Below the pieces are notes generated by a model that saw nothing but the letters and a program-made list of their open reading frames with translations, had not been told where the DNA came from and searched no databases. DNA of 54,098 nucleotides from Oscillospiraceae bacterium (GTDB lineage: Bacteria > Bacillota > Clostridia > Oscillospirales > CAG-272). The position numbers were made by a program, and so were the translations under genes. Position 1 is the first letter of the stretch. The number at the start of each line of letters is the position of its first letter. Below, one piece after another: positions 42,744 to 50,344 of this stretch. The stretch lies in assembly GCA_015065215.1 (NCBI GenBank), contig SVQT01000009.1:1-54098 (forward strand), in the 5' to 3' direction.

Positions 42744-42820
42744 GCTCTGGAGAATCTCCCATGGAGTGCCGAAGGTGCAAGGCGATCCGTCGCCGAATCT
42801 CTCAGGCCAAAGGACAGAGC
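42744..42820 (+). promoter_or_regulatory. Glycine riboswitch aptamer (single)
   Basis: P1 is GCTCTG / CAGAGC. Between are the conserved GGAGAATCTCCC, GGAGTGCCGAAGGTGCAA, a GGCGATCCGTCGCC hairpin and TCTCAGGCCAAAGGACAGAG, the core of the glycine aptamer. I see only one complete aptamer. The downstream expression platform is a terminator at 42868-42897. The gene behind it is a glycine/alanine symporter, so glycine sensing of its own uptake or efflux fits. Confidence 0.93.
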
Positions 42821-42867
42821 AGAAAATACTCTACATATTTTCTGTTACCATGTGATATTTTTTGTGA

Positions 42868-42897
42868 GCTGCCGAGGCGGGCAGCATTTTTATTTTT
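42868..42897 (+). terminator. Expression-platform terminator of the glycine riboswitch
   Basis: GCTGCC / GGCAGC with a GAGGCG-type loop, followed by ATTTTTATTTTT, directly before the ribosome binding site of the symporter gene. Confidence 0.8.
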
Positions 42898-42908
42898 CGG
42901 AGGAAAAT

Positions 42909-44399
42909 ATGGATTTTCTGGCAAATCTCGTTGACAAGATCAACGGCGCTATTACAGACTACTGTCTGGTGTTCCTGCTGATCGGCGTTGGATTGTATTT
43001 CACCATTCGCACCAAATTCGTTCAGGTGCGTTGCTTTGGTGAGGGCATGCGCAACGTGTTCGGTAAGCTGTCCTTGAAGGGTGGCAAGCAAAAGGGAGGA
43101 CTTTCTTCCTTCCAGGCTTTGGCAACCGCAATTGCCGCGCAGGTGGGTACCGGTAACATCGTTGGTGCCTGCGGTGCGATCTTGGTCGGTGGCCCCGGTG
43201 CCATTTTCTGGATGTGGGTCATCGCCTTCCTTGGCATGGCAACCATTTATTCCGAGGCAGTGCTGGCACAAAAGACCCGTGTGGTCAATGCGGATGGCAG
43301 TGTTGAAGGTGGCCCTGTTTACTACATCAAGCACGTATTCAAGGGTGGCTTTGGCAAATTCCTTGCCGGCTTCTTTGCCGTAGCTACGCTGCTGGCACTG
43401 GGCTTTATGGGCTCCATGGTGCAGTCCAACTCGATTGCCGGCACCGCAACCACCGCTATGGGCATTGATGCCAAGTTCGGCTGGATCATCGGCCTTGTGG
43501 TGGCAGCGCTCGCCGCTGTCGTATTCCTTGGCGGTGTCAGCCGTCTGGCATCGGTGACCGAAAAGATCGTGCCCGTTATGGCAGGTCTGTATATCCTGGG
43601 CTCGCTGGTGGTCATCTTTGCCCGCATTCAGTACATCCCCGAGACCTTCGGCATGATCTTCAAGTACGCGTTTAACGCCAACGCCCTCATCGGCGGTGGC
43701 ATCGGCGCGGCCCTCAAGGTTGCCATCAGCCAAGGTGCCAAGCGCGGCCTGTTCTCCAACGAGGCGGGCATGGGCTCCACGCCGCACGCTCACGCGCAGG
43801 CAAACGTCAAGACCCCCCATGAGCAGGGCGTTACCGCTATGATCGGTGTGTTTATCGACACCTTCATCGTGCTGACCCTGACCGCTCTGGTGGTGATCTC
43901 CACCCTGTATGCCGGCGGCGGTGAGTTGGGCAACTCCCTCTCCTACGACGCTGTGAACGGCGGACTTCTGAACGCCGCAGCCTTCCCCAAGGCAAATCTG
44001 GCGCAGATGGCCTTTGGCTCCATCTTCTGGGGTAAGACCTTTGGTAATATCTTCGTTGCCGTATGTTTGTTCTTCTTTGCCTTCTCTACCATTCTCAGTT
44101 GGAATTTCTTCGGCAAGATCAACTTCCAGTATCTTTTCGGTAAGAAGTACACCATCATCTACACGGTGCTGGCCGTTGCCTTCGTATTCCTTGGCTCCAT
44201 CTTCCAGAATGATTTTGTCTGGAACCTGACCGATTTCTTTAACAACCTGATGGTCATTCCCAACGCGATCGCGCTGGTGTTCCTGGGCTCGCTTGTGGCG
44301 GTATCCGCCAAGACCCGCGGCAAGTGTGATCTGCCTGCTGATGACGAGGCAGCCACCGAGACCATCGAGGAAGAAGCAAACGACGAGACAAACGCTTGA
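42909..44399 (+). CDS. Alanine/glycine:cation symporter family protein
   Basis: A 496-residue membrane transporter of the AGCS family that moves Ala or Gly with Na+ or H+. About eleven membrane helices are visible. Motifs are FSSFQALATAIAAQVGTGNIVGACGAI (about 64-88, the GTGNI segment at the substrate/sodium site), GGPGAIFWMWVIAFLGMATIYSEAVLAQ near 91-118, and SNEAGMGSTPHAHA near 284-297. The C-terminus is acidic. The glycine riboswitch upstream indicates that it handles glycine. Start chosen at ATG 42909 behind CGGAGG; the frame is open further upstream through the riboswitch and is not coding there. Confidence 0.94.
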   Translation: MDFLANLVDKINGAITDYCLVFLLIGVGLYFTIRTKFVQVRCFGEGMRNVFGKLSLKGGKQKGGLSSFQALATAIAAQVGTGNIVGACGAILVGGPGAIFWMWVIAFLGMATIYSEAVLAQKTRVVNADGSVEGGPVYYIKHVFKGGFGKFLAGFFAVATLLALGFMGSMVQSNSIAGTATTAMGIDAKFGWIIGLVVAALAAVVFLGGVSRLASVTEKIVPVMAGLYILGSLVVIFARIQYIPETFGMIFKYAFNANALIGGGIGAALKVAISQGAKRGLFSNEAGMGSTPHAHAQANVKTPHEQGVTAMIGVFIDTFIVLTLTALVVISTLYAGGGELGNSLSYDAVNGGLLNAAAFPKANLAQMAFGSIFWGKTFGNIFVAVCLFFFAFSTILSWNFFGKINFQYLFGKKYTIIYTVLAVAFVFLGSIFQNDFVWNLTDFFNNLMVIPNAIALVFLGSLVAVSAKTRGKCDLPADDEAATETIEEEANDETNA

Positions 44400-44414
44400 T
44401 CTGAATTTGATTTT

Positions 44415-44440
44415 GGGCGGTCGGCTTTTGTCGACCGCCC
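44415..44440 (+). terminator. Possible weak terminator after the symporter gene
   Basis: GGGCGGTCG / CGACCGCCC with a GCTTTTGT loop, but only a short T-run (TTCT), so some read-through into the AraC gene is likely. Confidence 0.45.
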
Positions 44441-44458
44441 TTCTCAAGTGGGGGAACT

Positions 44459-45298
44459 ATGAAAATCTATCGTTCGCAGACGCTGATCGAAAAGGGGAGC
44501 ACAATCCATATTTTTACACATACGAGCAGCGAGCCTATGCCCGCGCACACACACGATTTTATCGAGATCGTTTATGTGCGCGCCGGTACCGCTACCGAAT
44601 CGGTAAACGATGCCACTTACGAGATCGGCCGGGGAGATTTTACCTTTATCAACTACGGCGCGACCCATCAATTTACGCCCCATGGCGACTTTTCCTATAC
44701 CAATATCTGTTTCGCGCCCGAAACACTGGAGGATGCCATCACTCCCGAAAACGCCTTTGCGCTCTTACAGCTGACCGCCTTTGACGAGATCAGGCGGGAG
44801 GGGGATAGCGGTGTCGTTTCTTTTGCCGCCGCCGAGCGCGAGGAAATCGAACCGCTGCTTTTTGCCATGCAGCAAGAATACGAAAAAAAGCAGGTATCCT
44901 GGCAAACGGTATTGAAAAGCTATATGAATATTCTGCTGGTGCGATTGCTGCGTAAGATCACCGCCGGACAAAGCGACACGGCACAAGAAGGCATCTGGCA
45001 GGAGCTCTCGGACTATATTGATGGCAATTTGGGCGGCGAGCTGTCGCTTTCCGCGTTGGCTGGGAAATGTTTTTATAACCCCTCCTATTTCAGCCGCGCC
45101 TTCAAGGAAAAGTTTGGCATGACCCTGACCGACTATGTCGCTCGTCGCAAGGTGGAGCAGGCCGTTTTGCTTTTAAAAGAAACCGATTTTTCGGCTGATC
45201 AGATTGCCGAGCAGGTAGGCTTTTCAGGGAAAAGTGCTTTGTATCGTGCCTTTCAAAAGGTGAAAGGGATCAGCTTTGCGCAGTATCGCCAAAAGTAA
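44459..45298 (+). CDS. AraC-family transcription regulator
   Basis: A 279-residue regulator. The N-terminal cupin-like sensor domain (about 1-130) contains PAHTHDFIEIVYVRAGTATESVND near residue 22-45, with His residues typical of such barrels. The C-terminal DNA-binding part (about 175-279) has two HTHs, LSLSALAGKCFYNPSYFSRAFKEKFGMT (first) and FSADQIAEQVGFSGKSALYRAFQKVKGISFAQYR (second, the AraC signature). It probably senses a sugar or related ligand and may control the ADP-ribosylglycohydrolase gene downstream, but that is inference from position. Ribosome binding site GGGGGAA. Confidence 0.9.
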   Translation: MKIYRSQTLIEKGSTIHIFTHTSSEPMPAHTHDFIEIVYVRAGTATESVNDATYEIGRGDFTFINYGATHQFTPHGDFSYTNICFAPETLEDAITPENAFALLQLTAFDEIRREGDSGVVSFAAAEREEIEPLLFAMQQEYEKKQVSWQTVLKSYMNILLVRLLRKITAGQSDTAQEGIWQELSDYIDGNLGGELSLSALAGKCFYNPSYFSRAFKEKFGMTLTDYVARRKVEQAVLLLKETDFSADQIAEQVGFSGKSALYRAFQKVKGISFAQYRQK

Positions 45299-45310
45299 AA
45301 ATTTGCAACC

Positions 45311-45350
45311 AAAAAGTAAAATCAGGCGCTTGCCCGATTTTACTTTTTTT
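45311..45350 (+). terminator. Terminator of the AraC gene, overlapping the next promoter
   Basis: AAAAGTAAAATC / GATTTTACTTTTTTT with a loop AGGCGCTTGCCC. Its right half contains the -35 box of the next gene. Confidence 0.85.
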
Positions 45351-45358
45351 GTTACAAT
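45330..45358 (+). promoter_or_regulatory. Promoter of the ADP-ribosylglycohydrolase gene
   Basis: TTGCCC (45330-45335), 17-base spacer, TACAAT (45353-45358). It lies within and just beyond the AraC terminator. Confidence 0.7.
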
Positions 45359-45386
45359 GGAAATATCATAGGAAAGGAGTTTTGCT

Positions 45387-46880
45387 GTGAAACTGAATTT
45401 TGATACGTATAAGGATAAGGTCTATGCCTGTTGGATCGGTAAGAACGTGGGCGGCACCATGGGTACCCCTTATGAGGGCAAGCGAGAGGTGCTGGATGTA
45501 AAGGGTTTTGCCACCGCCCCCGGTGAGCCCTTGCCCAACGACGATTTGGATCTTCAACTGGTCTGGTTGCACGCGATGGAAAACGAGGGACCCTACGCAC
45601 TGGACTGCAAAAAGCTGGGGGAGTATTGGCTCACGCTTGTTTCCCCCTTCTGGAACGAGTACGGTATCGGCAAGACCAATATGCGGCACGGTCTGTTGCC
45701 CCCGCTTTCCGGCGATTATGAGAATACCTGGAAGCATTCCAACGGCGCGTGGATCCGCACTGAGATCTGGGCATCTATGGCACCGGGCTGCCCCCAGATT
45801 GCGGCAAAGTATGCGATTGAGGACGCATGTGTGGATCACGGTGCGGGCGAGGGCACCTTTGCCGCCGCCTTCGTTGCGGCGATGCAGGCCACTGCTTTTG
45901 TGATTCCCAATATCCGCAAGTGTATCGATGTGGCGCTTTCCGCGATCCCTGCCGACTGCCGCGTGGGCAACACGGTTCGCAAGGTGCTGTCATGCTACGA
46001 TAACGGCGTTTCTTGGTTGGATTGTCGCAACACGGTGTTGGAGATGAACGCCGACATCGGTACCGGTTGGTTTGAGGCCCCCTCCAACGTAGGGTACACT
46101 GTGCTGGGTCTTGTGTACGGTGAGGGGGATTTTAAAAAATCTATGATTTCCGCGATCAACTGCGGTGACGATACCGATTGTACCGCCGCTACCGTGGGGG
46201 CTACCCTCGGTATTCTCGGCGGCAGTGCCGCCATTCCGCAGGATTGGAAAGAGTATATTGGTGATCGCATCATCACCATGTCCGTCGCGGAGGGTATTAT
46301 TCGCAATCTGCCCGATACCTGCACCGCGCTGACCGAGCGTGTGGTGAAGATGGCACCTATCGTGTTGCGGGCAAACGGCGCAAAGGTGGAATTGACGGCG
46401 GGTGAGAGCGAATCGGACGGGTGCGAGCTGCCTACCGCCGATACCGTGAGTGACATCAGAAAGCGTCTTTGTGCGCTAAAGCCCTATCAGTTTGAGATCG
46501 ACGCGGGTATTTTCAAGGTGCGCGTGACCTATGACCGTGCCCCCGATATTGCTCCCGGCGAGGAGCTTGGCGTGACCCTGAGCCTTCTGCATCCTATGCA
46601 GGCGCGCGAGCGACGCAATTTCGGTGATTTTGGCAACGTGCCCTACAGCCTAAATCTGCGTTGGTGGCTGCCCGACGGCTTTACTGTTGAGGGCAAAAAG
46701 AGCGTGTTCCTGTACCACAACACCTCCCGCGACGGCTATCCCGGCCGCGTGCCCTTCCACGATATCCGCTGCGTGATCCGCGCGGGCGAGACCGTAGAGG
46801 CGGTCAACCGTTTGGTGCTGGAGGTAACGGCAGACGGCAGACCCACCGCCGCTTACGTACCGCTTGTGCTGATGGGTTAA
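45387..46880 (+). CDS. ADP-ribosylglycohydrolase family protein with extra C-terminal domain
   Basis: A 497-residue protein of the ADP-ribosylglycohydrolase (DraG-type) family. The N-terminal part has CWIGKNVGGTMGTPYEGKRE near residue 10-29 and NDDLDLQLVWL near 51-61, the first metal site region. The second motif INCGDDTDCTAATVGATLGILGG lies near 253-275 and carries the conserved acidic pair. A further domain of about 150 residues (about 350-497), rich in beta-strand sequence, has no counterpart in short family members. Substrate is unknown; family members act on ADP-ribose or related glycosides. GTG 45387 is behind AAAGGAG. The AraC gene upstream could control it. Confidence 0.88.
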   Translation: MKLNFDTYKDKVYACWIGKNVGGTMGTPYEGKREVLDVKGFATAPGEPLPNDDLDLQLVWLHAMENEGPYALDCKKLGEYWLTLVSPFWNEYGIGKTNMRHGLLPPLSGDYENTWKHSNGAWIRTEIWASMAPGCPQIAAKYAIEDACVDHGAGEGTFAAAFVAAMQATAFVIPNIRKCIDVALSAIPADCRVGNTVRKVLSCYDNGVSWLDCRNTVLEMNADIGTGWFEAPSNVGYTVLGLVYGEGDFKKSMISAINCGDDTDCTAATVGATLGILGGSAAIPQDWKEYIGDRIITMSVAEGIIRNLPDTCTALTERVVKMAPIVLRANGAKVELTAGESESDGCELPTADTVSDIRKRLCALKPYQFEIDAGIFKVRVTYDRAPDIAPGEELGVTLSLLHPMQARERRNFGDFGNVPYSLNLRWWLPDGFTVEGKKSVFLYHNTSRDGYPGRVPFHDIRCVIRAGETVEAVNRLVLEVTADGRPTAAYVPLVLMG

Positions 46881-47093
46881 GGGGCTGAGTCATGAGCGCC
46901 GAACAAAAAACACACGAAAAAGAATAGAACAAGCCGCTTTGCCATCAAAAAAGTGATGGTGAAGCGGTTTTTCGGTAGAAATTCTATCGAATTTCATTTT
47001 TTATGTGTATTTTTTTAGTTGCGCTCTCGGCACTCGACGTATATGATACGCCTATCGTACCGAGATCACATCTTCTGCATCTAATGACGCAGG
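46881..47093 (+). repeat. Nested palindromic intergenic repeat, copy A
   Basis: Begins right after the glycohydrolase stop. The outer arms GCGCCGAACAAAAAACACACG and TATGTGTATTTTTTTAGTTGCGCTCTCGGC are complementary in large part. Inside is a terminator-like hairpin CCGCTTTGCCATC / GATGGTGAAGCGG (46934-46968) with a T-run and CGGTAGAAAT. Downstream is a second, looser hairpin based on CTCTCGGCAC, ending TGCATCTAATGACGCAG. Copy B at 48744 is nearly identical along most of its length. Confidence 0.75.
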
Positions 47094-47280
47094 CTCACTA
47101 ACAAATAATCCCGGTTATACCGTGGGAGGAAATGCTTTAGCGATAAGGCTCCCATCTACAAACGGGAAGCTATTTTTAGCCGGCTTTCCGGCGACAGTGC
47201 ACGTGGGTGCGGTTGGCAGAGCGTTCGGGCACGATAGTGCTGCCGGCAATGGTCTCTGATAGGGGTGGCCCTGACTTATT
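47042..47280 (+). ncRNA. Candidate structured non-coding RNA, unassigned
   Basis: From about 47094 to 47280 there is no protein frame of note, but dense complementarity: GGC(T)CACT / GGTGGCC as a closing stem, CCCGGT / ACC-GT-GGG, CCCA-TAC / GTG-TGGG, GCCGG / CCGGC with a CTTT loop at the centre, and GTTGGCAG / CTGCCGGC. A possible promoter (TTGCGC 47019-47024, 17 bases, TATGAT 47042-47047) would start transcription near 47055. Length of about 200 and a long rod-like shape recall 6S RNA, but I cannot identify it. It might also be the leader of a lost gene. Confidence 0.3.
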
Positions 47281-47301
47281 TGCAAATTTCTTCAAAACGA
47301 C

Positions 47302-47330
47302 TTGACTTGCGTTTCCTGTGCGGATATAAT
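47302..47330 (+). promoter_or_regulatory. Sigma-A promoter of the FAD oxidoreductase
   Basis: TTGACT (47302-47307), 17-base spacer, TATAAT (47325-47330). The -10 box is perfect. Confidence 0.85.
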
Positions 47331-47376
47331 GAAACCAAAGAGCATATTTTCAATTCAAGGAAAGGCGGTTTATGAT

Positions 47377-48258
47377 ATGAAGCAGATAAAGAAGGATGTC
47401 GTTGTCATCGGCGGCGGTCCCGGCGGTTTGGCGGCGGCCATCACTGCGGCAAGAGAGGGTGCCTCGGTGCTTTTGGTAGAGCGCAATGGCTATCTTGGCG
47501 GACAGCTTGGTAGCGGACTGCCCTTTTTGGGCTTTTTGGATAAAAAGCGTCGCCGGATCATCGGCGGCTTTGCCCAGGAGTTTGTGGATCGACTGGAGGC
47601 CGCGGGCGCTTCCTATGGGCATGAGTATTGTCCGCATCATCTGTCCACTACGCTGATCGACCCCTTCTATGCCCGTATTTTGTCCTTTGAAATGGTCAGG
47701 GAGGCGGGCGTGGAAATCCTGCTACATTGCGAGCTTTCGGATGTCAAGACCGAAAACGGTAAGATCACATCGGTCACGGTTGCCGGCAAGGGCCAGCAGA
47801 TCGAGCTGCTGGCTAACGTTTTTGTGGACGGCACCGGCGATGCGGACCTTGCTTATATGGCGGGTGCCGAGTGCGTGAAGGGGGATGAGGACGGCGTATT
47901 GCAACCTCCCACGCTGATGTTCAATCTGGGTGGCGTGGATATTGATCGCTTTGCTGATTATCTGGCGGCCAACCCTGAGCAGCTGCCTCATGCGGTGATC
48001 CCCAACATCGAGGAAGGATATGATGCCGAGTTCATCCGCAATACCAAGAGCGCCATTTTCCTTGGTTTGAATCCCTTGATTGAAAAATTGCGCAAAGAGG
48101 GCAACTGCCCTGTTTACCGTGATACGGTGATCTTTATCAAGCAACCCATCCCCGGACATGTGGCCATCAATACCATTCGTCTGCTAACTTTGATGGCTCA
48201 GATCTTTGCGACCTTAGTAACGGTGAGATGGAGGCCCATTTGCAGATCCCCGCGCTGA
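47377..48258 (+). pseudogene. FAD-dependent oxidoreductase, 5' part before a frameshift
   Basis: N-terminal part of a flavin oxidoreductase (FAD-dependent, as in the fumarate reductase/dehydrogenase-like group). It has the dinucleotide-binding motif VVVIGGGPGGLAAAITAAREGASVLLVERNGYLGGQLGSG at residues 9-48, and FVDGTGDADLAYMAGAECVKG near 149-169. The frame fits the family until GHVAINTIRL near 48180, after which it becomes unrelated sequence and stops. The matching continuation lies in another frame from about 48183, so one base is missing around 48175-48190. Either the gene is broken or the sequence has an error. Start at ATG 47377 behind AAGG. Confidence 0.85.
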
Positions 48259-48743
48259 TCCGCATGTTCAAGGAGCATGTGCCCGGCTTTGAGCATTGCT
48301 ATCTGACCTTCATCAATTCGGTCATTGGCGTGCGTGAGAGCCGCCGCGTGGTAGGTCGTAAGACACTGACTATGGAAGACGCGGTGGCGGGCTACAAGCC
48401 TGCGGATACCATCGGCCTTTGCAATTATTTTCTGGACGTGCACAATGGCGCCGGGCAGGGCACCTTCCGCGTGGAGATCGAGGAGCCCTTTGGCATTCCG
48501 TTTGGCGCGCTGGTCTCCAAGGATATTAGCAACCTGATGATCACCGGCCGCCCCATCAGCACGGATCGCATGACCTTTGGCGCTACGCGTATCATGAATG
48601 TGTGTATGGCGGTAGGGCAGGCAGTTGGCGATGCGGCAGCGATGGCAGTCAAGGCGAACGTTCCTCCGCAGGAGATTGACATTGCGCTTTTGCGCCAAAA
48701 GCTATTGGAGCAAAAGGCCATTTTGGATACCAAAGACCTTTAA
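48228..48743 (+). pseudogene. FAD-dependent oxidoreductase, 3' part after a frameshift
   Basis: C-terminal continuation of the preceding frame, shifted by one base. Read in this frame from about 48190, the sequence gives FDGSDLCDLSNGEMEAHLQI, which is the expected continuation of INTIRL. Later, NSVIGVRESRRVVGRKTL, LVSKDISNLMITGRPISTDRMTFGATRIMNVCMAVGQAVGDAAAMAVK (FAD-binding C-terminal motif) are intact. An ATG (48228) opens this frame but has no ribosome binding site, so separate translation is unlikely. Adding one base near 48183 would restore one protein of about 455 aa. Confidence 0.85.
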
Positions 48744-48959
48744 AGGGGATTTCACACGGGCGCCGAGCAAAAAACACACGAAAAAGCATAGAAAAAAGCC
48801 GCTTTGCCATCAAAAAAGTGATGGCAAAGCGGCTTTTTAGGTAGAAATTGTATAATTCCATTTTCATGTGTGTTTTTAGTTGCGCTCTCGGCACGACAGG
48901 CGTACAACGGCACGCCGAGTGCCGAGAGCACAATTTCTGCATCGAATGACGCGTCCCCT
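48744..48959 (+). repeat. Nested palindromic intergenic repeat, copy B
   Basis: Best-preserved copy, directly behind the oxidoreductase stop. Outer arms GGGCGCCGAGCAAAAAACAC and GTGTGTTTTTAGTTGCGCTC pair, with a perfect inner hairpin AAGCCGCTTTGCCATC / GATGGCAAAGCGGCTTTTT (48798-48837). Then CTCTCGGCAC / GTGCCGAGAG forms a further hairpin (48887-48929), ending TGCATCGAATGACGCG. The inner hairpin plus T-run should act as a terminator. Confidence 0.78.
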
Positions 48960-48964
48960 TGTGT

Positions 48965-49204
48965 TTAAACGACACCAACAAAGGCAAGTATGCACAGAAC
49001 AATGCCGATCAGGGTGTAAAGACCCATCAAAGAGCCAACGATGCCGAAGATGATACCAACGATCGGAACCGATGCCAAAATGCCAATCAGAACACCGACA
49101 ACAGCGGTAATGACGATGAAGATGATCAGCTGGACCAAGAAAGAGACCAGATTGCCCTTTTCAATCTTAAAGGGAGTCGGCCAAATTTTTCTCATAATAT
49201 CCAT
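48965..49204 (-). CDS. Small two-helix membrane protein, 79 aa
   Basis: The product has a short polar start (MDIMRKIWPTPFKIEKGN) followed by two long hydrophobic helices (about 20-47, LVSFLVQLIIFIVITAVVGVLIGI, and 50-78, VGIIFGIVGSLMGLYTLIGIVLCILAFV), with a glycine-rich turn between. I do not recognise a family; many Clostridia have such tiny membrane proteins. Start chosen at ATG 49204, 10 bases after AGGAGG. It has its own sigma-A promoter and no visible neighbour in the same transcript. Confidence 0.7.
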   Translation of the reverse strand: MDIMRKIWPTPFKIEKGNLVSFLVQLIIFIVITAVVGVLIGILASVPIVGIIFGIVGSLMGLYTLIGIVLCILAFVGVV

Positions 49205-49235
49205 TGCCCCAAAACCTCCTATAGTATTTTTATAC

Positions 49236-49264
49236 ATTATAGCATAAGATGTTGGAAAATGCAA
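49236..49264 (-). promoter_or_regulatory. Sigma-A promoter of the small membrane protein
   Basis: Minus strand TTGCAT (49259-49264), 17-base spacer, TATAAT (49236-49241). Confidence 0.75.
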
Positions 49265-49432
49265 TAGAACGCATGAAAAAAACGCAGACAGAAGATGCGG
49301 TTTTTCGGGGAAAAGAGATAGAAAAAAAGCGTAATAGAGAAAAAACGCGGGTTTTGGCCAATATTTTTTTCAGGAAAGAATAGGGGCATCAGAAAGATAG
49401 CAATATTTGTCTGCCAAAATGCCAATCTTGAC

Positions 49433-49461
49433 TTGCGATAGGGCAGATTTTGTCTTATAAT
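49433..49461 (+). promoter_or_regulatory. Sigma-A promoter of the isomerase-oxidoreductase pair
   Basis: TTGCGA (49433-49438), 17-base spacer, TATAAT (49456-49461). A TTGACT lies just upstream but too far from the -10 box. Confidence 0.75.
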
Positions 49462-49497
49462 GAAATTACCGAAATTTGTTCTTTGGAGGTAATTGCA

Positions 49498-50313
49498 ATG
49501 GCTTTGTCGATTGCGGTTCAGGTTTACTCTGTGCGTGACGACGCGAAAGAGGATCTTCGCGGTACGCTGGAAAAGATCAAGAAGATGGGCTATGACGGTG
49601 TGGAGTTCGCCGGCCTTTATGGCAATTCTCCTGCCGAGATCAAGGCAATGTGCGCCGAGATCGGCCTGACACCCATTTCCGCTCACGTTCCCTATCTGGA
49701 TATGCTGGCTGACCCCAAGGGCGTGCTTTCTCAGTATGCCGAAATTGGCGTGAAATTCGTGGCGGTTCCGTATCTGACCCCCGAGTATCGCCCCGGCACC
49801 GACGCCTTCCCCGAGGTGGTGAAGAATGTGGAAATGCTGGGCAAGGTAGCAAAGGAGCTGGGTATTCAGCTGCTGTATCACAACCACGATTTTGAGTTTG
49901 CCAAGATCGACGGCAAATATGCGCTGGATATGCTGTATGATACCGTTCCCGCCGATTACCTCAAGACCGAGCTGGACGTGTGTTGGGTCAATGTGGGCGG
50001 TGAGGTTCCCGCCGATTATATCCGCAAGTACAGCGGCCGCGCTCCCGTTGTGCATCTGAAGGACTTTTACGGCGAGAAGGATGAGAATATGTACGAGCTG
50101 ATCGGCATCAACACCCCCGCCCCCAAAAAGCCCGGCAACTTCGAGTTCCGTCCCGTCGGCTCCGGCCTCAACGATTTTCCCGCCATTCTGGCAGCCGCAA
50201 CCGAGGCGGGCGCCGAGTGGGTGGTCGTAGAGCAGGATAAGCCCTCGATGGGCCTGACCCCCTTGCAGTGTATCGAAAAGAGTATCAACTATCTGAAATC
50301 TATCGGTTGCTAA
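49498..50313 (+). CDS. Sugar phosphate isomerase/epimerase family protein
   Basis: A 271-residue xylose isomerase-like TIM barrel. Visible segments are IKKMGYDGVEFAGLYG near 27-42 (first Glu), ISAHVPYLDML near 60-70, LLYHNHDFEFAKIDGKYALDML near 123-144 (metal His/Asp region), TELDVCWVNVGG near 158-169 (metal Asp) and VHLKDFYGEKDENM near 185-198. The last Glu is in VVVEQDKPS near 242. It is followed 31 bases later by a Gfo/Idh/MocA oxidoreductase. This pair is typical of inositol, rhizopine or sugar acid pathways, so the two enzymes probably work in one sugar or polyol route. Start at ATG 49498 behind TGGAGG. Confidence 0.9.
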   Translation: MALSIAVQVYSVRDDAKEDLRGTLEKIKKMGYDGVEFAGLYGNSPAEIKAMCAEIGLTPISAHVPYLDMLADPKGVLSQYAEIGVKFVAVPYLTPEYRPGTDAFPEVVKNVEMLGKVAKELGIQLLYHNHDFEFAKIDGKYALDMLYDTVPADYLKTELDVCWVNVGGEVPADYIRKYSGRAPVVHLKDFYGEKDENMYELIGINTPAPKKPGNFEFRPVGSGLNDFPAILAAATEAGAEWVVVEQDKPSMGLTPLQCIEKSINYLKSIGC

Positions 50314-50344
50314 AATACCGATTAAATAAAGGAGGATTATTCCC

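Noticed and set aside
42831-44447. A 538-codon open frame on the minus strand
   Set aside because: Antisense to the glycine/alanine symporter, with a His/Gly-rich product lacking membrane helices or motifs. The symporter on the plus strand is clearly real.
47372-47376. Starting the FAD oxidoreductase at ATG 47372
   Set aside because: That ATG is in another frame; ATG 47377 starts the frame with the GGGPGG motif.
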